64,000 nt of DNA, from assembly GCF_017573545.1 (NCBI RefSeq), contig NZ_JAGEOK010000041.1, positions 1-64,000 on the forward strand, in the 5' to 3' direction. Numbering within the stretch: the stretch's first letter is position 1; the number at the start of each line of letters is the position of its first letter. This document shows, in pieces, positions 6,558 through 15,701 of the stretch. A model generated the notes under the pieces. It saw only the letters and a list, made by a program, of their open reading frames with translations, was not told the DNA's origin and searched no databases. Position numbers and translations under genes: made by a program. Source of the stretch: Actinomadura nitritigenes. Lineage in GTDB: Bacteria > Actinomycetota > Actinomycetes > Streptosporangiales > Streptosporangiaceae.

Positions 6558-9269
6558 ATGTTGTACGGGCGGGACGAGGAACTGGCCACGATCGACCGGC
6601 TTCTCGGCCAGGTCCGCGAGGGGCGCGGTCGGACTCTCGTACTGCGCGGTGAGGCCGGCATAGGCAAGACCGCTCTTCTCGACCATGCCGCTGCGGAAGC
6701 GTCCGGCATGCGGGTGCTGCGCGGTACCGGTGTCGAGTGCGAGAGCGGGATGCCGTACGCCGGTCTCCACATGCTCCTGAGCGGGCACCTGGACCGGATC
6801 GATTCGCTGCCCGACGCACAGGCGCGCGCGCTGCGCAACGCCCTCAACATGGGCGCCCGCCAGGACGCCGACGGCGGTGACCGGTTCCTCGTGGGACTGG
6901 CCGTCCTGACCCTCCTGGCCGACCTCGCCGAGGAGAAGCCGCTGCTCTGCCTGGTCGACGACGCGCACTGGCTGGACGGTCCGTCCGTCGAGGCGCTGCT
7001 GTTCGCCGCGCGGCGCCTGGAGGCCGAGCCCGTCGGGCTGCTGTTCGCGGCCCGCGACATGGACGCGCCGGAGTTCCCCGCGCCCGGCCTGCCCGAGATG
7101 CGGCTGCGCGGGCTCGACAGGGCCGCCGCCACCGAGCTGCTCGCCCGGCACGCCGCCGAACTGCCCCGGCACGTCCACCACGAGATCCTCGCGGCCGCGA
7201 CGGGCAACCCGCTCGCCCTCCTCGAACTGCCCGGGCTCCGGACGCAGGCGCACGACGCGTCCTCGGCGTACGAGCGGATCCGCCGGTCGTACGCCGAGAA
7301 GATCGCCGCGCTGCCGGAGCCGTCCCGGACGCTGCTGCTCCTCGTCGCGGCGGACGACGCCGGCGGGATCGGCGCGATCATGGGGGCGGCGGAGCGGCTC
7401 GGCGCGTCCGTCGACGACCTGGAGCCCGCCGAGCGCCGCGGCCTGCTGCGCTCCACCGCGGACGGCCGGCTGGAGGTGCGGCACCCGATCGTCCGCACCG
7501 CCGCGTACGGCGACGCGCCCCTGAACCTGCGCATCGCGGCGCACCGCGCCCTCGCGGAGACGTACCGGGAGCGCGGCGACCGCTGCCACCACGCCTGGCA
7601 CCTGGCCCGGTCGGCGACCGGGCCGGACGAGGCCGTCGCGGCCGTCCTGGAGTCGACGGCGGGCGACGAGCGGGACACCGGCGGCAACGCGTCCGCCGCC
7701 GCGATGTACGAGTCCGCCGCCGCGCTCAGCCCCGACCCGGCGGCGCGCGGCCGCCGGCTGGCCACGGCCGCGCGCGCGTACGCGTTCGCCGGGCTGACGG
7801 ACCGGGCCGTCGAGCTGGCCGCCCGCGCCGAGGCCGATCTGGACGACCCGCGGGCGCGCGCCGACCTGACGCTGATCCGCGCGTCCCTCGCCGACGAGCA
7901 GGACCGGACGAAGGAGGCGTACCGGATGTTCGCGGAGACCGCGGCGTCCGTCGCCGAGCTGGATCCCCGCCTGTCCGGCTACCTGTTCTTCCAGGCCGCG
8001 GGCGCGGCCGCGAACGCGGGGGACTACGCCGCGGTCGACGCCATCGCGGCGCGCGGCACCGAGCTGGAGCTGCCGAACGCGTCCCACCTGCGCGCCCTGT
8101 CCCGGGTGTTCGCGGGGCAGAACCCGCTCGCGGCGTCCGGCGACATGGCCGGGGGCGTGGCCGCGCTCCGCGAGTTGATGGACGGGATGAACCTGTGCTT
8201 CGGCCCGCGCGACCGGGTCCGCGTCGCCCTGTGGCACATCCTGATCGGCGACATCGAGGGCGCCGCCGAGACCGCCGCCGAGCTGGAGGCGCGGTACCGT
8301 GAGCAGGGCGCGATCGGGCTGCTGGCGCCCGTCCTGATGATCCGGGCGCGGGCGCGGCTGATGCTCGGCCACCACCGCGACGCGCGCACCGCCGCGACGG
8401 AGGGCCTGCGGATCGCCGCCGACACCGGGCAGCACCGCATCCGCGTCTACCTGGAGACCGTCCTCGGCCTTCTCGCCGCGATCGAGGGCGACGAGGAGCG
8501 CTGCACCGAGCTGACCGAGGAGGCGCTGGCCCGCGCGGTGCCGCCGAGCAGCGTCCACGCGGCGGCGGCGCGCGGCCTCCTCGATCTCGGTCTCGGCCGC
8601 CACGAGGCCGCGCTGTCCCGGCTGTCGGACGTGGTGAGCGGGCCGAACCGGCAGGGCGCGATCGCGAGCCTGCCCGACCTCGTCGAGGCCGCCGTCCGCG
8701 CGGGCCGCCCGGAGCTGGGGGAGGACGCCGCCGGGTGGTACACGGGCTGGGCGCGGCAGATCGGGCGGCCGTGGGCGGAGGCGATCGCGCTGCGCTGCGC
8801 CGCGCTGCTCGCCCCGGACGGCGCGGCGGACGCGATGTTCGCGGAGGCCGTCGAGCTGCACCGCAAGGGCGGCACGCCGTTCGAGCGGGCCCGTACCGAG
8901 CTGCTCTACGGCGAGTGGCTGCGGCGCTCGCGGCGCCGCAACGACGCGCGCGCCCAGCTCCACTCCGCGCTGGAGGCGTTCGAGCGGCTCGGCGCGGCGC
9001 CGTGGGCGGAGCGCGTCCGCACCGAGCTGCGCGCGGCGGGCGAGAGCCTCGCCGCCGCCGGCGCCGACGCGGGTGGCGACGATCTCGCCGCCCGGCTCAC
9101 CCCGCAGGAGCTCCAGGTCGTCCGGCTCGCCGCGGCGGGCCTCAGCAACCGGGAGATCGGCGCGCAGCTGTTCCTGAGCCCGCGCACCGTCGGCTACCAC
9201 CTCTACAAGGCGTACCCGAAGCTGGGCGTCGCGTCCCGAGGCGAGCTACCGCACCTCGACCTCACCTGA
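6558..9269 (+). CDS. LAL-type LuxR family transcriptional regulator
   Basis: 903 residues. The N-terminal AAA/ATPase region has Walker A GEAGIGKT at 31-38 and Walker B LLCLVDDAHWLD near 135. A long helical TPR-like middle follows, and the C-terminal LuxR/GerE helix-turn-helix is LTPQELQVVRLAAAGLSNRE with FLSPRTVGYHL. This is the MalT/LAL architecture used by actinomycete pathway regulators that sense a small inducer. The HTH end KAYPKLGV replaces the common KLG(I/V) context normally. No biosynthetic cluster surrounds it, so its target is unknown. Its last 8 bases overlap the convergent erythromycin-esterase-family gene. Confidence 0.9.
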   Translation: MLYGRDEELATIDRLLGQVREGRGRTLVLRGEAGIGKTALLDHAAAEASGMRVLRGTGVECESGMPYAGLHMLLSGHLDRIDSLPDAQARALRNALNMGARQDADGGDRFLVGLAVLTLLADLAEEKPLLCLVDDAHWLDGPSVEALLFAARRLEAEPVGLLFAARDMDAPEFPAPGLPEMRLRGLDRAAATELLARHAAELPRHVHHEILAAATGNPLALLELPGLRTQAHDASSAYERIRRSYAEKIAALPEPSRTLLLLVAADDAGGIGAIMGAAERLGASVDDLEPAERRGLLRSTADGRLEVRHPIVRTAAYGDAPLNLRIAAHRALAETYRERGDRCHHAWHLARSATGPDEAVAAVLESTAGDERDTGGNASAAAMYESAAALSPDPAARGRRLATAARAYAFAGLTDRAVELAARAEADLDDPRARADLTLIRASLADEQDRTKEAYRMFAETAASVAELDPRLSGYLFFQAAGAAANAGDYAAVDAIAARGTELELPNASHLRALSRVFAGQNPLAASGDMAGGVAALRELMDGMNLCFGPRDRVRVALWHILIGDIEGAAETAAELEARYREQGAIGLLAPVLMIRARARLMLGHHRDARTAATEGLRIAADTGQHRIRVYLETVLGLLAAIEGDEERCTELTEEALARAVPPSSVHAAAARGLLDLGLGRHEAALSRLSDVVSGPNRQGAIASLPDLVEAAVRAGRPELGEDAAGWYTGWARQIGRPWAEAIALRCAALLAPDGAADAMFAEAVELHRKGGTPFERARTELLYGEWLRRSRRRNDARAQLHSALEAFERLGAAPWAERVRTELRAAGESLAAAGADAGGDDLAARLTPQELQVVRLAAAGLSNREIGAQLFLSPRTVGYHLYKAYPKLGVASRGELPHLDLT

Positions 9270-10458
9270 GGGGGCGGGCCGGGGTGACCTCGTGGGAATG
9301 GATCACGAGGTCGAGGAGGGCGCCGGGGGACGAGCCGGGCATCGCGTGGTCCGCGTCGTCCTCGGGACGGTAGCCGGGGCCGATCACGCGGATCGGCGCG
9401 GGGGCGGCGAGCCAGGCGGCGACCTCCGCCGGACGCGGTCCGCGCAGGTCGAGCAGGTAGTGCGGCGGGCCCGCCTGCCCGAGGACGGCGTCGCCGAACG
9501 CGGCGGGCGGCGGCGGGACCGGGACGCCGCCGTGCACCGCGCCGTGGTCGAACGTCAGCCCGACCGCGAGGTAGCCGTTCCCCAGCGCCTTGCGCAGGCG
9601 ACCGCCCGTGTTCGTGCGCTCGGACGGCCCGCTGGTGACGCGCTCGCCGTTCGCCGCGTGCGCGAGGCCGCCCCAGTAGACGACCTTGGAGCGCGTCCGG
9701 TCGTGCCACCAGAGCAGGTTGGCCGCCATCCGCCGCTCGCTGAACGGGATGATCCCGTCGGCGGGCAGGCCGTGGAAATGGTGGAAGTCCACGATCGCCT
9801 GGGCCGCGTGCACCGCGAGATCGTCGCCGGGTAGGTCCTTGACCAGCGCGTACGCCCGCTCGGCCTGGTCGGTGAAGGGACGCTTGGCGGGCTCGCGGCG
9901 GAACCGGCCCACATGCTCGTCGATGTCGCCGTCCGGCCGCAGCGGCGCGTACAGCTCCCGGATCTCGCCGAGCCTGCCGGGGGCGGCCCGCCGGACGTGC
10001 TCGATGACCAGGTCGTACGCCGATGCCCGGACCGTGGTGAAGTTCAGCCCGAACACCCGGACCGGGTCGTCGGGGTGGTGCTCGTTGAACCGCCGGATCC
10101 AGAGCAGCGCGTCGAGCACCTCGTCCGTCCGCCATGGCAGCCACGCGTCGGCCAGCAGCGCGCGCGGGTCGCCCTCGCCCGTCCGCACGTAGGCGTCGAG
10201 GCGCAGGCCGCTCGTCCAGTCCTCCTCCAGGGCGAGCGTCCTGAACCCCAGCTCCTCCACCAGGAACCGCAGGACGCGGTGCTGGAGCACGAACAGCTCG
10301 TGGGCGCCGCGCGTCGCCGCGCCGAGGCCCACCACGCGCGCGCCGCGCGCCGCGTCCCGCAGCGGTTCCAGGTCGCCGAGCGGCCCGTCCGCCGAGCCCG
10401 CGGCGACCGGCCGCGCCGCCTCCGCGATCCAGCCCGTGACCGCGTTCTCCCCGCCCAT
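9262..10458 (-). CDS. erythromycin esterase family protein, catalytic residues substituted
   Basis: 398 residues. The fold signature is clear: VVGLGAATRGAHELFVLQHR, FLVEELGFRTLALEEDW, LDAYVRTGEGDPRALL and WRTDEVLDALLWIRRFNEHH. In typical members the first block reads GEATHG, carrying the Glu and His considered essential in EreA/EreB; here both are replaced (GAATRG). The later His-x-x-His block (usually WAHNxH) reads WGGLAHAAN, keeping only one His. Hydrolysis of macrolide lactones is therefore doubtful and another or no activity is likely. Convergent with the LuxR gene. Confidence 0.8.
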   Translation of the reverse strand: MGGENAVTGWIAEAARPVAAGSADGPLGDLEPLRDAARGARVVGLGAATRGAHELFVLQHRVLRFLVEELGFRTLALEEDWTSGLRLDAYVRTGEGDPRALLADAWLPWRTDEVLDALLWIRRFNEHHPDDPVRVFGLNFTTVRASAYDLVIEHVRRAAPGRLGEIRELYAPLRPDGDIDEHVGRFRREPAKRPFTDQAERAYALVKDLPGDDLAVHAAQAIVDFHHFHGLPADGIIPFSERRMAANLLWWHDRTRSKVVYWGGLAHAANGERVTSGPSERTNTGGRLRKALGNGYLAVGLTFDHGAVHGGVPVPPPPAAFGDAVLGQAGPPHYLLDLRGPRPAEVAAWLAAPAPIRVIGPGYRPEDDADHAMPGSSPGALLDLVIHSHEVTPARPLR

Positions 10459-10545
10459 GCCCGTCTCCTCTCGTCGTCGCCGACGCTAGGAGCCGGGGGA
10501 CCGGCCGGGCATCCGTCACCCGACTGGTCCCGGCCGGGAGCGGCC

Positions 10546-11004
10546 TCAGGCGCGCAGCGAGCCGGCGATCTGGCGGGTCGTGACGTTGATCCGGTTCCAC
10601 GCGTTGATCGCGGCGATGCACATGATGAGGGAGAGCAGGCTCTCCTCGTCGTAGGCGTCGGCGGCCTCGTCCCAGACGTCGTCGGGGACGCCCGCCGGGT
10701 CGTCGGCGAGGCGGGTGGCGGCCTCGGTGAGGGCGAGCGCGGCGCGCTCCTCGTCGGTGAAGTACGGGGACTCGCGCCAGGTCGCGACGGACCAGAGGCG
10801 CTCGTCGGTCTCGCCGTCCTTCTTGGCGTCGTAGGCGTGCATGTCGGCGCAGAAGCCGCAGCCGTTGATCTGGCTGGCGCGGAGCCGGACCAGTTCGAGC
10901 GTGCTCTTCGGGACGCTGCTCTTGGCCAGCGCGCCCTCCAGGCCGAGCAGGGCCTTGTAGGCGTCGGGGGCGATGGCGGGGAGCCCGGTCATCCGTGCCT
11001 TCAT
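10546..11004 (-). CDS. carboxymuconolactone decarboxylase/AhpD-like protein
   Basis: 152 residues from ATG 11004, preceded by AAGGGA. The redox motif GCGFCADMH (C-x2-C-x3-H) within LELVRLRASQINGCGFC is that of AhpD-type alkylhydroperoxidases, and SLIMCIAAINAWNRINV is the second family helix. It probably reduces hydroperoxides or nitrosative adducts through its CxxC. It is the last gene of the SARP > NAT > Rrf2 > AhpD operon and lies 82 bases behind the Rrf2 regulator, which suggests redox-controlled expression. Confidence 0.88.
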   Translation of the reverse strand: MKARMTGLPAIAPDAYKALLGLEGALAKSSVPKSTLELVRLRASQINGCGFCADMHAYDAKKDGETDERLWSVATWRESPYFTDEERAALALTEAATRLADDPAGVPDDVWDEAADAYDEESLLSLIMCIAAINAWNRINVTTRQIAGSLRA

Positions 11005-11086
11005 AATTTTCCCTTTCCAAGATGGGGGATAACCAGATTTGGAGCGCACCGGTGCCGCCGAGGACGGCCCGGTGCCGGTCAGGTGG

Positions 11087-11569
11087 TCAGTTGCGCGCGT
11101 ACCAGGCCCGCACGTTGTCCTCGATCTCCGGCACCCCGCGCTTCACCGCCGCGCTGACGTCGGCGAGCGTCTGCTCGGCCAGCGCCCGGCGCCAGGCGAG
11201 CTCCGCCTTCCGCATGGCGGTGCTGACGGCGCAGGGCCGCCGCAGGACGGACGCGGGGGTGCCGGCCCCGACGCCGCGCTCGCGGATCTCGGTGCACTGG
11301 AACGCCTCCTCCGGCCCCTCGATCGCGGCCACCACGTCCATCATCGTGATCTTCTCCAGCGGGCGGGCGAGGCGGAAGCCGCCCCGCGCGCCCGGCGTCG
11401 AGGTCACGAGACCGGCCTTGACCAGGGCCTGGAGCTGCTTGTTCAGGTAGGGCGGGGGGAGTTCGAAGCCGGCCGCGAGCCGTGCCGTCGGCACGGGCCG
11501 GTCCTCGCCCATCCAGTCGAGCAGCAGCAGGCAGTGCGCCGCCCACTCGACCCCCTCGCCGATCCGCAT
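11087..11569 (-). CDS. Rrf2 family transcriptional regulator
   Basis: 160 residues. The winged-helix N-terminus MRIGEGVEWAAHCLLLL with FELPPPYLNKQLQALVKAGL and the wing GARGGFRLARP is characteristic of Rrf2. Only two Cys fall in the sensor region (FQCTEI and RPCAVS), not the three of IscR/NsrR, so Fe-S binding in the classical manner is uncertain and thiol-based sensing is possible. It starts 10 bases after the acetyltransferase stop and precedes the AhpD-like gene, its likely target. Confidence 0.88.
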   Translation of the reverse strand: MRIGEGVEWAAHCLLLLDWMGEDRPVPTARLAAGFELPPPYLNKQLQALVKAGLVTSTPGARGGFRLARPLEKITMMDVVAAIEGPEEAFQCTEIRERGVGAGTPASVLRRPCAVSTAMRKAELAWRRALAEQTLADVSAAVKRGVPEIEDNVRAWYARN

Positions 11570-11579
11570 AACCCGGACA

Positions 11580-12464
11580 TTACACGTCCAGGTTCAATCC
11601 GTCCACCGCCTCGACCAGCCGGGGCGCGTCGTCGTCCGCCAGGACGATGCCGAAATCCTCGGCGAGCACGTCGGGGAGCCGCGACGGCGCCACGGTGCGC
11701 GCCTCGCTCGCGCCGGACGGCCGCGTCACCGTCAGCCTCGTCCCGTCCAGCACGAGGTGCGCCTCGGGGGAGAACCGCTGGACGAACGGCCGCCTCGTGA
11801 ACGGCGACCGGGGGCTCGTCGCCACGTAGTGGTTCAGCACGTCGAAGTCGACGCGGAAGGCCTCGACCATGGGGAACGAGTGCCGCCGGAACCAGCCGTC
11901 CGCGCCGCGCTGCTGCATCTCCCAGACCTGGGCGCTCGCCGGCAGCGCCGCGGCGGACGAGCCGGAACGCAGCCGGAAGCCCCAGCCGTCCTGGTCGATG
12001 TCCGCGCTGCCGGGGAACTCCAGCGGCTCCAGCGGGCCGCCGCCGAAGCCGACGTCGCACAGCAGCGCGGGCTCGTGCTCGCCCTGCCCGGGCGTGCGGA
12101 CGTGCAGCAGCGCGTGCGTGCCCGGGAGCACCTTCTCCGATCCCATGGACACCCGGCCGGTCAGCGCCGTGACCTGGAAGCCGATCTTCTCCACTACCGC
12201 CGCGAACAGCCGGTTGTGCTCGAAGCAGTACCCGCCGCGCGGCCGGTCGACGAGCTTGCCCTGCACGGTCGCGAGGTCCAGCCCGATCGGCCGGCCCAGC
12301 ATGATCTCCAGGTTCTCGAAGGGGATGGCGGTGACGTGCGCCCGGTGCAGAGCGCGCAGCGTCGCGGCGTCCGGCCGCGGGTCGTCGTCGAAGCCGATGC
12401 GCTTCAGGTAGGCGGGCAGGTCCAGCAGATCGCCCTGCCAGCCGAAACCGAGATCCTCGCTCAT
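11580..12464 (-). CDS. arylamine N-acetyltransferase
   Basis: 294 residues. The NAT catalytic triad is visible as Cys80 in RGGYCFEHN, His117 in PGTHALLHV and Asp137 in CDVGFGG. The N-terminal ATLRALHRAHVTAIPFENL is also typical. The enzyme transfers acetyl (or another acyl) from CoA to arylamines or hydrazines; homologues also act as amide synthases in secondary metabolism. Its ATG overlaps the SARP regulator's TGA by 4 bases (ATGA), so translation is coupled. The following Rrf2 gene is 10 bases away. Confidence 0.93.
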   Translation of the reverse strand: MSEDLGFGWQGDLLDLPAYLKRIGFDDDPRPDAATLRALHRAHVTAIPFENLEIMLGRPIGLDLATVQGKLVDRPRGGYCFEHNRLFAAVVEKIGFQVTALTGRVSMGSEKVLPGTHALLHVRTPGQGEHEPALLCDVGFGGGPLEPLEFPGSADIDQDGWGFRLRSGSSAAALPASAQVWEMQQRGADGWFRRHSFPMVEAFRVDFDVLNHYVATSPRSPFTRRPFVQRFSPEAHLVLDGTRLTVTRPSGASEARTVAPSRLPDVLAEDFGIVLADDDAPRLVEAVDGLNLDV

Positions 12465-15400
12465 GGTGCTCCCTCCGGCCGCGCGCCCGCGCGGCCGTCC
12501 TCGAACGCGCTCCTGAACGGGGCAACGCCGATCGCCGCCGTGATCGTCCCGACAGCTCGGTTGATATCCCCCATTTCGGCCTCCGGGAGCGGGGCGCCGG
12601 CGGACGCGCGCAGCGCGGACGCCTCGCCGAGCAGCCGCGCCGCCGCGGTGTGCTCGCCCGCCAGCGCGCGCGCACCCGCCACCCCTTCGAGCGCGAGCGC
12701 GATGGCGCGCGGGTCGCCGGTGGCGCGCGCGCCTGCGAGCCCGTCGAGCTGGAGGGAGAGAGCGGCCTCGGCGTCCCCGCGCAGTTCCGCGACGTACCCG
12801 AGCTGGGCGTGCAGGAACGCGATCCCGGCCGTCCCGCCGATGCCGCGCAGCCAGCCGAGCGGGGCGCGCAGGTGCCGCTCGGCGGCGTCGAGGTCGCCGC
12901 GGGCCCGCGCGACCAGCCCGAGCCCGGCCTCGGCGAACTCCTCCGCCGACCGGGCCGCCTGCCGGACGGCGATCCGCAGGGCCTCCTCGTGCAGGTCGCG
13001 GGCCTCGTCGAGGGCCCCGGTCAGCAGCGCGACGCGGCCGAGCCCGGCCGTGCGGAACGACACCTCGGGCCACATCCCGAGGTCCTCGGCGAGCCGCAGG
13101 CCCGCGCGGTGGTGGGCGGCGGCCGCCGCGTAGTCGCCGGTGATCTCGGCGCGGCGGCCGAGGGCGTCGGTCGCCTCCAGTCGCCCCCACGCGTCGTCCA
13201 GGGCGGTGAAGAGCTCCATGCTCTCGCCGCCGTCGCGCTCCATGGCCGCCAGGCCGCCGTCGACGATCGCGAACTTGGCGCGGGTCGCCAGCGCGGCGGC
13301 CGTGTACCAGGGATCGGCGCGCGCGCGGAACACGGCGAGAGCATGCTCGACGCGAGCCTGGTTCGCGGCGATGTCGCCATAGGCCCAGTGGGCGTGGCTC
13401 AGGAACCACTCCGCCCGCGCATAGGCGAACGCGTCCCGGTCCTTGTAGCGCTCAAGGGCGGCGACGCGCAGGCGCTCGGAATCGGTGGTCTCGCCCGCCA
13501 GCATGGTGAAACCCGCGAGCCACGTCTCGGCCTCCACCCGTCCGTGCTCGGCCGCACCGGACTCCGCCAGTGCCTCCTTGAAGGCGCACCGGGCCTCGCC
13601 GAACCGCCCGCGCAGGTACCAGTACCAGGCCAGGGCGTTCGCCAGCGGCAGCCCGGCCCCGTGATCGAGGGCGGCGCGCAGGTTGGCGCCCTCCTGGTCG
13701 AGCCGCTCCAGCCATTCGCGCTGCCCGGGGCCCCGCAACGCGCCGTCCGCCCGCCGGGCCAGGCCGGTGTAGTACCGGACGTGGCGGCGCCGCAGCTCGG
13801 CCTCCTCGCCCGCCTCGCGCAGCCGGTCCAGCCCGTACGCGGCGACCGACTCCAGCAGGCGGTAGCGGTCGTCCCGCGCGCGCACGACGAGCGAGCGGTC
13901 GACGAGGCGCGCGAGGACCCCGGCGTCCGCGCCGCAGACCTCCTCCGCCGCCGCGAGGGTGCAGCCTCCGGCGTGGACGGCGAGGCGCCGCAGCACCGCC
14001 CGCTCGTCCTCGCCGAGCAGCCCCCAGCTCCAGTCGATCACCGCGCGGAGCGTCCGCTGCCGCTCCGGTCCGCCGCGCCGGCCGCCCGCCAGCACGCGGA
14101 ACCGGTCGTCGAGCCGCGCCGCCAGCTCCCGCACCCCGAACGCCCGGACGCGCGTCGCCGCCAGCTCCAGCGCGAGCGGGACGCCGTCCAGCCGCCGGCA
14201 GATCGACGCGACCCACGGCGCGGACGCGGCGTCCAGCGCGAACCCGGGGTCGGCCGCCGACGCCCGCGCGGCGAACAGCCGGACCGCGCCCGACTCCGGC
14301 AGCGCGTCCGGGGCGGTCGCGTGCCCGGGCAGGTCCAGCGGCGGGACGACCAGCAGCCGCTCGTCCGGCAGGCCGAGCGGCTCGCGCGACGTCGCGAGGA
14401 CCCGCAGGCCGGGCGCGGCGGCGAGCAGCCGCCCGGCCAGCTCCGCGACCTGCTCGACCACGTGCTCGCAGTTGTCGAGGACGAGCAGCGCCCGCCGCCC
14501 GCGCAGCGCCTCGCCGACCCGCCCGGCGGCGTCGGACGGGCCGCCGGGGTCCGGCGCGGTCTCGTCGCGCAGGCCGAGGACGTGCCCGATCAGCCGGGCG
14601 ACCTCGCTGGGCGTCGCCGGACGGCCCGGCGCCAGCTCGACGAACCAGACGCCGTCCGGGTGGACGGCGGCCGACCGGGCCGCCGTCTCCAGCGCCAGCC
14701 GGGTCTTCCCGACGCCTCCGGTCCCGGTCAGCGTCACCAGCCGGTGCGCGGCCAGGAGCGCGCGGGCCCGCTCGACCTCGCGCTCGCGCCCGATCAGCTC
14801 GCCGAGGACGGCCGGCAGGAGCGGAGCCGTCCGGGGGCGCTCGGTCTCGGACGGGTCCTGCTCCAGCATCGACCGGTACAGCGCGGTCAGCTCCGGACCG
14901 GGGTCGATGCCGAGGTCGTCGGCGAGCCGTTCTCGCAGGTCGTGGTAGCCGGTGAGCGCCTCGGCCCGCCGTCCGGCGCGGTACAGGGCGCGCAGGTGCG
15001 CGGCGCGCAGCCGCTCCCGGAGCGGGTGCTCCGCGACCGGCGCGGCCAGCTCCGCCGCGACCGCCGCGTGCTCGCCGAGGTCGAGCCGCGCCTCGGCGCG
15101 CTCTTCGAGCGCGGCCAGCCGGCGCTCCTCCAGGCCGGCGGCCGCCGCCTCGGCGAACGGGGCGTCCGCGAACCCGTCGAACGCCGGCCCCCGCCACAGC
15201 TCCAGCGCGGACCCCAGCAGGTGCGCCCTGGCGACCGGATCGGCGGCCCGCCCGGCCCGGACGAGCAGCGCCGCGAACCCGCCCGCGTCCACGGCGTCCG
15301 GCGGGACGTCGAGCGCGTACCCGGGCGGGCGGGCGGCGACCAGCGCCCGCGCCCCGGGCTCGGCGTCCTCCAGGACCCTCCGCAGCTGCGAGACCCGGGC

Positions 15401-15604
15401 TTGGAGCGTTCCCACCGGGTTCCGGGGCGGCCGGTCGCCCCACAGCGCGTCGATCAGCCGGTCCACCGGGACGGGCCGCCCCGGCTCGGTGAGCACCCCG
15501 GTGAGCAGCGCCGCGAGCAGCGTCCGGACCTTGGGCTCGGGCACCCGGACCGGCGTCCCGCCGGACGTCCACCCCGTAAGCGGGCCAAGCACCCCAAAGC
15601 GCAC
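12461..15604 (-). CDS. SARP/BTAD-ATPase-TPR transcriptional regulator (AfsR-like)
   Basis: 1047 residues from a GTG start. The order is an OmpR-type winged helix (about 1-95, VSQLRRVLED), a bacterial transcriptional activation domain (about 96-245, ending in GYHDLRERLADDLGIDPGPEL), an NB-ATPase with GTGGVGKTRLALE and Walker B LLVLDNCEHV, and a long C-terminal TPR-like region. This is the large AfsR-type SARP layout. It heads an operon with NAT, Rrf2 and AhpD and is divergent from an imine-reductase-like gene; a perfect 12-bp inverted repeat lies between them, a likely autoregulatory operator. Confidence 0.92.
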   Translation of the reverse strand: MRFGVLGPLTGWTSGGTPVRVPEPKVRTLLAALLTGVLTEPGRPVPVDRLIDALWGDRPPRNPVGTLQARVSQLRRVLEDAEPGARALVAARPPGYALDVPPDAVDAGGFAALLVRAGRAADPVARAHLLGSALELWRGPAFDGFADAPFAEAAAAGLEERRLAALEERAEARLDLGEHAAVAAELAAPVAEHPLRERLRAAHLRALYRAGRRAEALTGYHDLRERLADDLGIDPGPELTALYRSMLEQDPSETERPRTAPLLPAVLGELIGREREVERARALLAAHRLVTLTGTGGVGKTRLALETAARSAAVHPDGVWFVELAPGRPATPSEVARLIGHVLGLRDETAPDPGGPSDAAGRVGEALRGRRALLVLDNCEHVVEQVAELAGRLLAAAPGLRVLATSREPLGLPDERLLVVPPLDLPGHATAPDALPESGAVRLFAARASAADPGFALDAASAPWVASICRRLDGVPLALELAATRVRAFGVRELAARLDDRFRVLAGGRRGGPERQRTLRAVIDWSWGLLGEDERAVLRRLAVHAGGCTLAAAEEVCGADAGVLARLVDRSLVVRARDDRYRLLESVAAYGLDRLREAGEEAELRRRHVRYYTGLARRADGALRGPGQREWLERLDQEGANLRAALDHGAGLPLANALAWYWYLRGRFGEARCAFKEALAESGAAEHGRVEAETWLAGFTMLAGETTDSERLRVAALERYKDRDAFAYARAEWFLSHAHWAYGDIAANQARVEHALAVFRARADPWYTAAALATRAKFAIVDGGLAAMERDGGESMELFTALDDAWGRLEATDALGRRAEITGDYAAAAAHHRAGLRLAEDLGMWPEVSFRTAGLGRVALLTGALDEARDLHEEALRIAVRQAARSAEEFAEAGLGLVARARGDLDAAERHLRAPLGWLRGIGGTAGIAFLHAQLGYVAELRGDAEAALSLQLDGLAGARATGDPRAIALALEGVAGARALAGEHTAAARLLGEASALRASAGAPLPEAEMGDINRAVGTITAAIGVAPFRSAFEDGRAGARPEGAP

Positions 15605-15618
15605 ACCGCCAGCGTAAC

Positions 15619-15657
15619 GAGCGCTACGGACGGACCCGCAGCCGTTCCGTAGCGCTC
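15619..15657. promoter_or_regulatory. 12-bp perfect inverted repeat between divergent genes
   Basis: GAGCGCTACGGA at 15619-15630 is the exact reverse complement of 15646-15657, with a 15-base spacer. It starts 15 bases upstream of the SARP start codon and ends 44 bases upstream of the oxidoreductase start, so it can control both. Each arm contains the palindrome AGCGCT. The binding protein is not known. Confidence 0.6.
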
Positions 15658-15701
15658 CACGCCACGGTTGGGCCCGAACGACCCGCCCTTAGGAGGAGCA
15701 C

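Noticed and set aside
6231..9200. Very long open frame on the minus strand opposite the LuxR regulator
   Set aside because: High-GC DNA leaves antisense frames open; the translation is Arg/Gly/Ala/Pro repeats without domains and the plus frame has clear motifs.
9262..10458. Macrolide resistance gene
   Set aside because: Fold matches erythromycin esterases but the key Glu and His are replaced.
12650..15652. Thousand-codon plus-strand frame opposite the SARP gene
   Set aside because: Same shadow effect; no motif and biased composition, while the minus frame carries all domain signatures.
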